Shown here one piece after another: positions 9,222 through 17,895 of a stretch of DNA of 64,000 nucleotides. Below the pieces are notes generated by a model. The model saw nothing but the letters and a program-made list of their open reading frames with translations. It was not told the origin of the DNA and did no database searches. Location: contig CAJNDS010002412.1 of NCBI GenBank assembly GCA_905221605.1, positions 348,886-412,885 on the forward strand. The letters run 5' to 3'. This DNA is from Symbiodinium natans (Eukaryota > Sar > Dinophyceae > Suessiales > Symbiodiniaceae). Positions within the stretch are counted from its first letter, which is position 1, and every line of letters starts with the position of its first letter. Position numbers and translations under genes: made by a program.

Positions 9222-12200
9222 ATGGCAAGTCACTCGTACGACCAGTTCGACGACTACGAAGAACCAGACGGAGAAGCCTTAGCTGCAGGGAACAGGTCAC
9301 TGGAAGAGCTTCAGCGTCTTTCTGCCTTTCAGCAGGTGACCACCAAGGTTCCCCCATCTTATGATGGTAGAAGTAGCTGGTTTGCTTTCGAAGATGCCGT
9401 AGACGACTGGTGTGATATCACAGAACTTGAACCAGAGAAGAGAGGACCCGCATTGAGAAACAGACTTGAAGGTGAAGCTGCTATCTACAAGAGATTGCTT
9501 GATCGAGAAGCTTTGAAGAACAAGGAGGATGGAGTCAGGTACTTCAAGCGCTTCCTTAGGCCTTACTTCGTGAAGGGTGCAGCGAACGTTTTCCTCTACA
9601 GATTCCAGCAGTTCATGAACATGCATCGTGGTAGTGGTGATATGCTGAGGTGGATGACAAGATTCCAGCTGTCCTACCAGCGCATGAACGAATCATGGAT
9701 GGACACTTTTGTTCCCCTAGTGAGTGAAAACGACCCCGTGGTGAGAGCCTATGTTCTAAGACTACCTCAAGAAGAACAACAGGCAATCACTCCCGAAGAA
9801 GCACTTCGCCGAGTCAACGAACAAGGGAGAGAAACACATGGAAGAGCACTACCCATCACAGCGAACCTCATTGCCCTGCTGTTCGTGACCCTGTCAGACC
9901 TTACCCAAGACCAAAGACAAGTTCTTACTTCTCTTATGGCGCACAAGAACAGGGCACTCACAGATTACAGAGTGGATGAGCTGAGAACAGTGTATTTGGA
10001 AGTGTTTTGCACCACGAAGACCACAGTAGACAACCCTCTTCTAGCACCCACAAGTGCTCCAGGAAGAAAAAGTTTTATCGTCATCGATGAAGGTACCCTC
10101 GATGAGAGCCAAGGCTACTGGTGCGAGGACGAGGATGATGGCGCAGAAGGCTTCCTGGACGCCTTTGAGGATTGCTTCTGGGTCTACGACGATGAGTCTT
10201 ACACGTGGTTTCAGCGGAAGTTCCAAGGTCGTAAGTTGCGACGTGGAAAAGGAAAGGGCAAGGGCCGGAAAGGAAAAGGCAAGGGCCATGGTGGCCGACG
10301 CTTTTTCAAACGCAAGAAAGGGAAGGCCCATGCCGCCGAAGACGTCAGCGCTAGCGACTGGGCATGGAACGAAGAATGGCATGATTGGAGCTATGAAGCC
10401 TGGACAGAAACTGATTGGCAGGAAGGAGCTGACGACTCCTATGCAGCCAAAGGTCGGAAAGGAAAGGGCAAAGGCAAGGGCAAGTTCTTCAAGGGAAAGG
10501 ACAAGAAAGGAAAGGACGGCAAGGGCGACCATGCCAATGCCACCTCGGAAGCCCAGAGGACTGCTGCCTTGGCAGGCCCAGGTACTCCGGCCATAGCTAA
10601 CGCCTTTTGGGTGCAGCACCACAGTTTTGTGTCCGAAGCGGTTTACAAGCAGGACTCCAACGAAGAAGATGTTCCCAAGTCTTTTTTGACACATGCTTTG
10701 TCCCCTACCTCTATGGTTTTGGACATCGGTTGCACACGGGCTATGACCTCGAGACAAGCAGCGAAAGAGTTCATGGGTTTCGTGGACCATCATCCAGACT
10801 GTGGTTTGTGGTACGAGTTACGACCTACAAACAGTCATTTCTCTTTTGCCAACAGCGAGATGGCCCAGTGCAAGGAAAAGATTGTGATCTTCATGTACGA
10901 TCTTTCCTACACGATTCAGTCGACCGAATTTGACATCGTTGATCAGGGCACAGTTCCCTTCTTGATGTCGTTACCTCAGATGAGGAACCTTCGCTTCAAG
11001 ATCTCGTTAGAGCCTGACGAAGCCCTTCTGTCAAGTTCAGTTCTGGGCATGAAGAACCTTCCTTTGAAGGTTGCTCGAAGCTCACACTTGATGCTCGATC
11101 TTATAGATGTAGCCTGGCATATGTGGGGAGTTCGTTTCGATGCACACAAGAAGGTGAGTTTCTTCATGACGAACGAGCACCACTTCGAGTATGGCTACAA
11201 GTTGGTCACGAAGGAATGCTCCCCTCCAGGGGAGGAATCCTCAGAAGCCTTGGTTGTGGAGGACGAATGGCACTTGGACGAAGGCAACCATCGTCTAACC
11301 CGAGTTCACCGCAAGGAGCGAGTTCAGTCCTTTGCGCCATCGAAAGGGAATACTCCCATACCACTCGAGTACCTCGACACGATTCGGGAGACCACCATCA
11401 ACTACAAGGATGGCATGAAGGAAACGCAGAATGATGAATGGAAGGACAAGCCTCCCGTCAAGTTTCCTAAGCCGTGGTTAGGTAGAACCGTTTTCAAGAT
11501 TCTGCCAGGTGGCATAGAGAATCGCACCTCTGTGAAGGTGAGTACTCGGGGAAAAGGCCCCGGGCGCAGAGGAAAGCCTGATGACGAAGTCGTCAAGGCA
11601 CCTGCTAGGAAGAAAATTACAGGCAAAAAGCCAGATTCTGGCTTAATGCCACATCCTTCAAGAAAGGAAGGCTCTCCTTTAGGAGAGGGATCCTTGCGAA
11701 AAGAAGGCAGCTCTTCCCCAGAAGAGGCACCTTTACCTTTCTCTCCAGGAGAGCTCTTTGGAGATGAGGACGAAGACCCATTTCCAGAGCTGAAGGGTAA
11801 GGGTGTCGAGACAACTAAATGGGATGATCAGTACTCTCCTTCTGAAGCTCCAGTGGAGCAGCCAGAGCCGTCTCCAGAGTCTAAAGAAGACAATGCGCCT
11901 GAGGAGCGCTTCGATCCAGAACCTAGGCGTATAGCGCTACCTCTTCCCGGGCAAGAAGTTGCCCGCTCTTCTCCGGCCTTTCGACGCATGATTGAAAAGC
12001 TGCGAAGTGATGTGGAGCTGTACAAGTTGCATGTGAAGCACTACCACATGAGTTCCGCGCAGTTTCGTAGGCGTACGTCCATGTTAGGCCTTCCTGAAGA
12101 GATTTACGAAAAGTACGACCGCATCGTCAAGTCATGCAGGGTTTGCGGAACAACAGTTCCGGCACCGCCGCGAGCCAGAATCGCAGGCCTTCGTGCCGCG

Positions 12201-15200
12201 TCGTTCGGAGATCTTATTTTTGTCGATCATGCTGAAATCAATTACGGAGAAAAGAGTTTTATCACTCTTTTGATTCTCGACGGCGCGTCTAACCTGCTTT
12301 GGGCTACGGCCCTCGTTGGACTCGAGGTTACCGAAACCCTTGCCGCATTTCGGAGATGGATCGAAGAGAACAACTGTGTTCCGAAAGGAGTAGTAGGTGA
12401 TCAAGCCTTTTTCGCTGATGAATTCCTGGCATTTTACCGCTTCCATGGGATAACACCTTATCCCTGCGGGCCAAGAACGCCGTGGCCGAACAGAGCAGAA
12501 ACAGCAGTTCGTCTTTTCAAAAAGACATGGGCAAAAATGACAAAGGCTCTCAGAGAAGAAGGTTTCCTTGAAAGCATCACTGTTAGGGATGCTGTGAAGA
12601 AGGTTGTTTGGGCAAGGAATTGCCAACTCACAATCTCTGGCCATTCACCGCTAGAAATAGCCACAGGGCGTAGACCGCCTGATCTGTTGGACGTCGAAAC
12701 AAGTTCACCTGAACAATTGTCAGCTTTGGCCCCTCGAGAGGACAGGACCAATCAGGAGTTGCAACGCATTGCTATGCGAGCACATCAAGAGGCAAGACAG
12801 GCCCAGGACCTTCGAAGCGACCTGGCTCGCCGAGTCATGCCCTCAGATGGTCCTTATGTCAAGGGGGACAAGGTGTTTGTTTGGATGAAGGATGAGTCTA
12901 AGATAAAGTCAGAAGGAGTATGGGTTAGAGGCAAGGTCATGGGACAGGAAGGTGCGATGGTCATTGTTCATGTGCATCAAGCCATCCTTCGAGTGAATCA
13001 GTCAAAGATTCGTAGAGACCATGACCCCTGGCATGATGTCCATATTCCTCTTGACATGGACAAGGTACCAGGAGGCTCTCCACCGGGAGAGGAACCTGGT
13101 GGTTTGTTTTGTGAATACGAGCCACAATGTTGCGCTGAACACGAAATTTGTTATCACACGCACGGGGGAAGATTTTGTGATGTCCTTGAAATCGCCCCAG
13201 GGCCTACGGGAATCACGGCCTGTATGGCTCGGCACGGGAACAGAATCGGAGAGCCAGTTCACGTGGAAAGTTGGCAGCCAAAGGCGATCCAGCAGAGTAT
13301 CGCCTCGGCATGGAAAACTCTGTTGCATGCGTCACCCACGCTTGTGGTGATCAACCCAACGATACCTGATTCACTTGTGAGAAACAAGAAGGCCATCAAG
13401 ACTTACTGGCATTTTTGTGCAGAAGTCGTTAGATGGCAGGATCAGAATCAAGGTGAAGTTGCTGTCGTGGGGTTGACAGACCAGGGATTTTTCACATCAC
13501 AGGCTGCTCGTTCACTACACTGGAGAATTGGCATGTCGTCGATTTGTTTCGGCCAAGACGAGGGAGCAACTCTCATGACGAATCTAGGAAGGGATTGGTT
13601 TGAGAGATTGAAATCACTGCGAGGAGTTTTCATGAGTAGTAGCACTTCTTTCTCTCCTAGATTTGTTGTTCTCTTGGCTGAATGTCTTCAAGGTACTGAT
13701 CGTAGTGATTATCGACAAGAGAGTCTTTTCCAAGACCTCCTTGAGGATTTCGACGATGGAGATTTGTGTTCTCTGTGTTTGCGTGCTGATAGGAACAGTG
13801 AAGTCTGTTCAGCACTTCCGAGTACCTCCGAACAATCTTTTTTGAATGCTCAGAAGAATCAACTCCCTAGCGCCTTGCAGTTCATATTGCCTCAAAGGTT
13901 CGTGACGAGTTCTCTTGTTCAAGGACTCAGGGCGATTGAAGGTCTTGCTCCTGGAACAGAGCTGGAGGTGAATACCTCCACCACTCAGGAGGCTCAGTCG
14001 CTGAGAGGAGTCCTCAAAAACATCAGGACTTTGACACTTCCGTATCTCGAGTTTGAGAATTGCAATGTCTACAGGGGGACTTTTGGTAAGGTTCTTCCTG
14101 TTATTCAGAGACATCCTGATGCCGTCGTGATCATGTGGAAGTTAGGAGACTATGAACATGTGTTTTTCATGAACCTCGCGCAGCTTATCCCATGTCTAAG
14201 GGACGTAGCGGTGTCAGGATGGTCGTTGATCGTGTTTTGGAATGAGATCGGTCCTCCCAGGAAAAGGAGAGGTCCAGACGTGTCCCTGGACTTTACCGAT
14301 CAGCCAGTTCCAGATGCACCTCCACCAGGCGTGCCTCCTGGCACCTCTAGTGGAGATGATCCTGAAAATCCTCCTGGAGGCGGTCCTCCAGGACAGGTAC
14401 CGGGATACCAGGACTACCATGACACACCCGTGCCGGGTGATATGTCGTGGGATGAAGGTGAGGAAGAGACTCAGGGTGGCCCTTCAGGGCCGGGACCTGA
14501 TGGCCCTCCAGATGGAGCGGCAATTCCGATAGATGTGGATGGAGATGACGGAGGAAATCCTCCAGGACAGGGGGCCTTTCCGCCTGGAGGCGGTCCTCCA
14601 GGACCGGGACCAGGGTTCGGGCCTTCGCCTGAAGACTTCGAGGATGGCGGAACTCCTATGGAAGTTCATATGGAGCCGCCGCCTCCAGGTCCTCCGCCTG
14701 ACGCGCCAGGCGCAAAAATCTACTCACATCCGGATCAGCCGCTTCTCCCGCCTTCCAAACCGGGGCCAGTGTTTAGAGCTCCAATTCCTAAGCATCCGAA
14801 TTTCCCAGCTCCTCCTGTTGTTCAACCGGCTTCGCCACGTAACGTGCCGATTACGCGTGCACGCGGCAAACATCCTGATGAGCCAAGTAAGCCTAAGTTA
14901 CGCACCGAGGAACCGGCGCATCCGATTCCCGCAAGTGCGGCACCAAAACTGCGTTTCCCTGTTTACCCAAACAAGATTCCGGAGGCCGCTGTGCCTCTTC
15001 CGGGTCAGCCGTTGCCGGAGAAAAAGGGAGATCCGCAGGTTTCCGCTCCGTTTCCAGACGAGGATGAGACAGATCCGACCGCGTCTTCTTCACAGCCTAG
15101 CGGACCGCCAGGACTTCCCGTGGCGGAAGGAGAGTTTCCGATTCAGCAAACTCCCGTCGCGCCTCCGGCTACGGACGCGCCAGTGCCGGACTCAGACTCA

Positions 15201-17708
15201 GACGATAGCCAGGCGACGCGAGATTACGGTGAGTCGTCTCTTGCTTCCTTGGTCGAGGGGGAGGAAGATGTTCTTCTGGTCCTTCCTCACGATTTGAGTC
15301 CGCCGCAGTGGGCTGTTTTTGATGGTGATGCGTTTGCGTCGTGGCTTACTAAGCAGGATAAAATTAAGGCTGGTACGATCACACAGGACATGCAGCGTAA
15401 GTACGCCAAGGAAATCCGAGCCGCGAAATTGGACGAGTTCAAGAGCTACTTGGATAATGATGCCCTTCGATTTGTCGATCGCAGGAAGTTAGCCAAGGAT
15501 GTGAATTTTCTCACAGGTCGTTGGGTTCTTACTGTGAAAGTCGACAAAAATGGGTTCTTTTCTAAGTTTAAGGCTCGTTGGGTCTGTCGTGGTTTTCAGG
15601 ACAAGAATGCCTGGGATCAGCAGACGGATAGTCCAACTGCTACGCGATACGGTTTTCGTTTGGTCTGTCAGTGCGCTGCCAATAATTTCTGGGATTTGTT
15701 TCATTTGGACCTTAAGACTGCGTTTCTTCAGGGGGAACACTATAACTTGCAGCATCGCAGCGTGATTGTTCAGCTGCCTCCCGACATTGGTTTGCCGCCT
15801 TGGATGGTCGGTCTCTGTTTGCGGCCAGTGTATGGCCTCAACGACGCGCCGCGTCGATGGTGGAATCGACTCGACAAGTTCCTGCGGACCATCGGCCTGC
15901 AGCCCACAAGGGCAGACCGATGCACCTATGTAGGATACGAAGGAGTCGAAAAGCAGAAATCGGCAGCAAAGATCGCAGAAGAGGTAAGTCTATTCCAAGA
16001 AGGATGCTCTCCTCTAGGAGAGGAACCGCCAATAGGAGACTTACCGGGCATCATCACAGAGTCTCCACTAGCTGCGTTGTTATCTGCTTGTGAAGAACCG
16101 CCGTCTTCTCCCGACACCGCGGTAGAAAGGTCCTATTTAGCATACCCCGACATTGCGCAAGCCTTTAAGACCAAGCACCTGGTTGAGTATGACTGGAGGC
16201 CAGTCACTGATAAAACCTTGCTTGACTTTCTTGGTGGCGTTGCCCACAAGAAGAGAGGCTGGTTCCCTTTCGAGAACGGCCAGGCCCTTGTGTCCCACAG
16301 GGCGAAGGCTTTGAGAGGTCCTGAACCGACCTATAAGATTAAGGATTATCCCTACCGGGTATCTATCATCTTGTGCCAAGGAACCTGGTGGGTGATTGAA
16401 AAGGCTCAGGACCTTAGGAACAAGAACGAGCCGAGCTATCTCGAGGAGGAGGCCGAAGTGCTCGTGACACTGTTCCTTCCTGAAAGGGCGGCCTACAAGA
16501 CCACAGAACAGCTTCCTCAGCTTACCCCTGAACTTGTAGATCAGCTCTTAGAACACTTTGTTGATCCTGTTCATGGTAGCCCTAGTAAGCACAGGAAGTC
16601 GGTAGGAGTCCTCAGCCTTCATGTTGATGACCTGATCATCGCTGGAACCCCAAGTTTCCTGAAGTGGTTCTTGGCTAGGGTCAAGGAACATTTCACCGTT
16701 GGACATGAAGACAAAAATGATCTTATGTTCACTGGTCAGAGGGTTCGATGGGTTGTTGACGACAAGGGCAGTAAGAAGTACATCTCAATTGATCAGAAGT
16801 TGAGCGTCTCAGAGCTCGAAGAGATCGTCATCCCCAAACACTTGAAGGACACTGATGTGTGTGACAAACAACTTCACACCTCCTACAGGTCTTTGCTAGG
16901 TAGTATCAACTGGTTGCAGTCCAGGACTCAGTTTCAGGCTTGTTACTCATTCTCACGTCTCGCATCGGCCTCAGCTGCACCTACGGTTGGTCACTGTAAG
17001 GAGCTGAACAAGCTCTGTCGACAAATCAGGAGTGAAGAGGTGGAGCTTAGGATTTGGCCAGTCCAAGGCACACCTCGCATCCTCGGCATTCCAGATGCTG
17101 CTTTCAGAAACAACAGTGACAAGTCCTCACAGAGAGCGATGACAGTGTTTATCGCCGATCAAAGGGTAAAGAATCGTAGGGACACCAGAGGCTCCCTGAT
17201 TTTCTTCGAATCCACTAAGATCAAGAGGACTACCTTGAGCACGACAGTTGCTGAGCTGTATGCCTTGATGAAGTGTTTCGGCACCTGTCAGATGCTGAGG
17301 GGTTTGTGGAAGGACATCAGTGGTCTAGATGCCGAGATCCATATGCGAACTGATGCAAACAATTTGGTTACAACTGCTTCAACCACTCATGCCCCTGAGC
17401 AACAAGAAACCATACACATGATACAGATGCTTCGAAAGGAAGCTTGCTCTGGGGCCATTGCGGACCTCTCACATGTGCGCACAGAACACTGTCTGGCGGA
17501 TTGTTTGACGAAACGGTCTGCCAAATCCACCAATTTGGTTCAGTCAGTTCAAAAGGGCTGGCTGAAGGAGATAGATGCTCATCCCCCCTTTAGGTCTCTT
17601 TTGGAACACAAAGCTTTTCTGAGCGCCTGGCTCCGGAAGGAGCTGTCGGGTTTTCAGTTTTGCAGCAAGGTGTGTTTCATGATCAGTTCTTGTGAAAAGA
17701 AAGACTGA
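9222..17708 (+). CDS. Gag-Pol polyprotein of element 1
   Basis: The ATG at 9222 (context GCCATGG) is preferred to upstream non-ATG starts, giving about 2,828 residues. Order: Gag (residues 1-430) with a Gly-Lys-rich basic tail; protease near residue 500 (VLDIGCTRAMTS, an unusual form of D-T/S-G); integrase with a His/Cys zinc motif (about 935-975) and a D,D,E triad (FVDH, VVGDQ, NRAET; about 1000-1092); a long Pro/Gly-rich linker (about 1690-2030); RT from about 2090 (LDLKTAFLQG; LHVDDLI near 2466); RNase H about 2623-2766 (DAAFRN, AELYAL, RTDANN, LADCLT). All catalytic residues are present. About 225 codons separate the VGYEG segment from VDD, far more than usual. Five hairpin copies are embedded in frame. 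Confidence 0.93.
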   Translation: MASHSYDQFDDYEEPDGEALAAGNRSLEELQRLSAFQQVTTKVPPSYDGRSSWFAFEDAVDDWCDITELEPEKRGPALRNRLEGEAAIYKRLLDREALKNKEDGVRYFKRFLRPYFVKGAANVFLYRFQQFMNMHRGSGDMLRWMTRFQLSYQRMNESWMDTFVPLVSENDPVVRAYVLRLPQEEQQAITPEEALRRVNEQGRETHGRALPITANLIALLFVTLSDLTQDQRQVLTSLMAHKNRALTDYRVDELRTVYLEVFCTTKTTVDNPLLAPTSAPGRKSFIVIDEGTLDESQGYWCEDEDDGAEGFLDAFEDCFWVYDDESYTWFQRKFQGRKLRRGKGKGKGRKGKGKGHGGRRFFKRKKGKAHAAEDVSASDWAWNEEWHDWSYEAWTETDWQEGADDSYAAKGRKGKGKGKGKFFKGKDKKGKDGKGDHANATSEAQRTAALAGPGTPAIANAFWVQHHSFVSEAVYKQDSNEEDVPKSFLTHALSPTSMVLDIGCTRAMTSRQAAKEFMGFVDHHPDCGLWYELRPTNSHFSFANSEMAQCKEKIVIFMYDLSYTIQSTEFDIVDQGTVPFLMSLPQMRNLRFKISLEPDEALLSSSVLGMKNLPLKVARSSHLMLDLIDVAWHMWGVRFDAHKKVSFFMTNEHHFEYGYKLVTKECSPPGEESSEALVVEDEWHLDEGNHRLTRVHRKERVQSFAPSKGNTPIPLEYLDTIRETTINYKDGMKETQNDEWKDKPPVKFPKPWLGRTVFKILPGGIENRTSVKVSTRGKGPGRRGKPDDEVVKAPARKKITGKKPDSGLMPHPSRKEGSPLGEGSLRKEGSSSPEEAPLPFSPGELFGDEDEDPFPELKGKGVETTKWDDQYSPSEAPVEQPEPSPESKEDNAPEERFDPEPRRIALPLPGQEVARSSPAFRRMIEKLRSDVELYKLHVKHYHMSSAQFRRRTSMLGLPEEIYEKYDRIVKSCRVCGTTVPAPPRARIAGLRAASFGDLIFVDHAEINYGEKSFITLLILDGASNLLWATALVGLEVTETLAAFRRWIEENNCVPKGVVGDQAFFADEFLAFYRFHGITPYPCGPRTPWPNRAETAVRLFKKTWAKMTKALREEGFLESITVRDAVKKVVWARNCQLTISGHSPLEIATGRRPPDLLDVETSSPEQLSALAPREDRTNQELQRIAMRAHQEARQAQDLRSDLARRVMPSDGPYVKGDKVFVWMKDESKIKSEGVWVRGKVMGQEGAMVIVHVHQAILRVNQSKIRRDHDPWHDVHIPLDMDKVPGGSPPGEEPGGLFCEYEPQCCAEHEICYHTHGGRFCDVLEIAPGPTGITACMARHGNRIGEPVHVESWQPKAIQQSIASAWKTLLHASPTLVVINPTIPDSLVRNKKAIKTYWHFCAEVVRWQDQNQGEVAVVGLTDQGFFTSQAARSLHWRIGMSSICFGQDEGATLMTNLGRDWFERLKSLRGVFMSSSTSFSPRFVVLLAECLQGTDRSDYRQESLFQDLLEDFDDGDLCSLCLRADRNSEVCSALPSTSEQSFLNAQKNQLPSALQFILPQRFVTSSLVQGLRAIEGLAPGTELEVNTSTTQEAQSLRGVLKNIRTLTLPYLEFENCNVYRGTFGKVLPVIQRHPDAVVIMWKLGDYEHVFFMNLAQLIPCLRDVAVSGWSLIVFWNEIGPPRKRRGPDVSLDFTDQPVPDAPPPGVPPGTSSGDDPENPPGGGPPGQVPGYQDYHDTPVPGDMSWDEGEEETQGGPSGPGPDGPPDGAAIPIDVDGDDGGNPPGQGAFPPGGGPPGPGPGFGPSPEDFEDGGTPMEVHMEPPPPGPPPDAPGAKIYSHPDQPLLPPSKPGPVFRAPIPKHPNFPAPPVVQPASPRNVPITRARGKHPDEPSKPKLRTEEPAHPIPASAAPKLRFPVYPNKIPEAAVPLPGQPLPEKKGDPQVSAPFPDEDETDPTASSSQPSGPPGLPVAEGEFPIQQTPVAPPATDAPVPDSDSDDSQATRDYGESSLASLVEGEEDVLLVLPHDLSPPQWAVFDGDAFASWLTKQDKIKAGTITQDMQRKYAKEIRAAKLDEFKSYLDNDALRFVDRRKLAKDVNFLTGRWVLTVKVDKNGFFSKFKARWVCRGFQDKNAWDQQTDSPTATRYGFRLVCQCAANNFWDLFHLDLKTAFLQGEHYNLQHRSVIVQLPPDIGLPPWMVGLCLRPVYGLNDAPRRWWNRLDKFLRTIGLQPTRADRCTYVGYEGVEKQKSAAKIAEEVSLFQEGCSPLGEEPPIGDLPGIITESPLAALLSACEEPPSSPDTAVERSYLAYPDIAQAFKTKHLVEYDWRPVTDKTLLDFLGGVAHKKRGWFPFENGQALVSHRAKALRGPEPTYKIKDYPYRVSIILCQGTWWVIEKAQDLRNKNEPSYLEEEAEVLVTLFLPERAAYKTTEQLPQLTPELVDQLLEHFVDPVHGSPSKHRKSVGVLSLHVDDLIIAGTPSFLKWFLARVKEHFTVGHEDKNDLMFTGQRVRWVVDDKGSKKYISIDQKLSVSELEEIVIPKHLKDTDVCDKQLHTSYRSLLGSINWLQSRTQFQACYSFSRLASASAAPTVGHCKELNKLCRQIRSEEVELRIWPVQGTPRILGIPDAAFRNNSDKSSQRAMTVFIADQRVKNRRDTRGSLIFFESTKIKRTTLSTTVAELYALMKCFGTCQMLRGLWKDISGLDAEIHMRTDANNLVTTASTTHAPEQQETIHMIQMLRKEACSGAIADLSHVRTEHCLADCLTKRSAKSTNLVQSVQKGWLKEIDAHPPFRSLLEHKAFLSAWLRKELSGFQFCSKVCFMISSCEKKD
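11219..11234 (+). repeat. Hairpin element copy 3
   Basis: Stem CTCCCC/GGGGAG, loop TCCA, 3x3 internal loop ATG/GAA, outer stem AGGA/TCCT. Encodes ECSPPGEES within gag-pol. Confidence 0.8.
11672..11687 (+). repeat. Hairpin element copy 4
   Basis: Stem CTCTCC/GGAGAG, loop TTTA, 3x3 internal loop AGG/GGA, outer stem AAGGA/TCCTT. Encodes EGSPLGEGS. Confidence 0.85.
11711..11726 (+). repeat. Hairpin element copy 5
   Basis: Stem CTCTTC/GAAGAG, loop CCCA, internal loop CAG/GCA, outer stem AAGG/CCTT. Encodes GSSSPEEAP. A shorter palindrome CTCTC-CAG-GAGAG follows at 11741-11753. Confidence 0.85.
13076..13091 (+). repeat. Hairpin element copy 6
   Basis: Stem CTCTCC/GGAGAG, loop ACCG, internal loop AGG/GAA, outer stem CCAGG/CCTGG. 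Encodes GGSPPGEEP, after the integrase core. Confidence 0.85.
16007..16022 (+). repeat. Hairpin element copy 7 (inside the RT insertion)
   Basis: Stem CTCTCC/GGAGAG, loop TCTA, internal loop ATG/GAA, only two outer pairs. Encodes GCSPLGEEP inside the extra segment between RT motifs. Confidence 0.8.
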
Positions 17709-17895
17709 GAAAGAGACGAGGGAGTGAGAGCGCTTTTTGCAGTCATGTACTGTCATGTGCACTGAAACAGTCACATGTCCTTGTTTGTCGCTGCAGTAGA
17801 GTTTAGGTCTCTTTTTAGAATTTGTGCCTGCAATCTCCGAAGCCCGTCGGTGCTTCCCACGCTTTAGCTGCCTACCGCTTCCCTGCTACGGAACC

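Noticed and set aside
10041-10793. 250-codon minus-strand frame opposite gag
   Set aside because: It is a shadow of the intact gag-pol frame, with no start context or recognisable motif.
14533-15297. 254-codon plus-strand frame within the linker of pol
   Set aside because: A shadow frame created by the Pro/Gly-rich, third-position-biased coding sequence of element 1.
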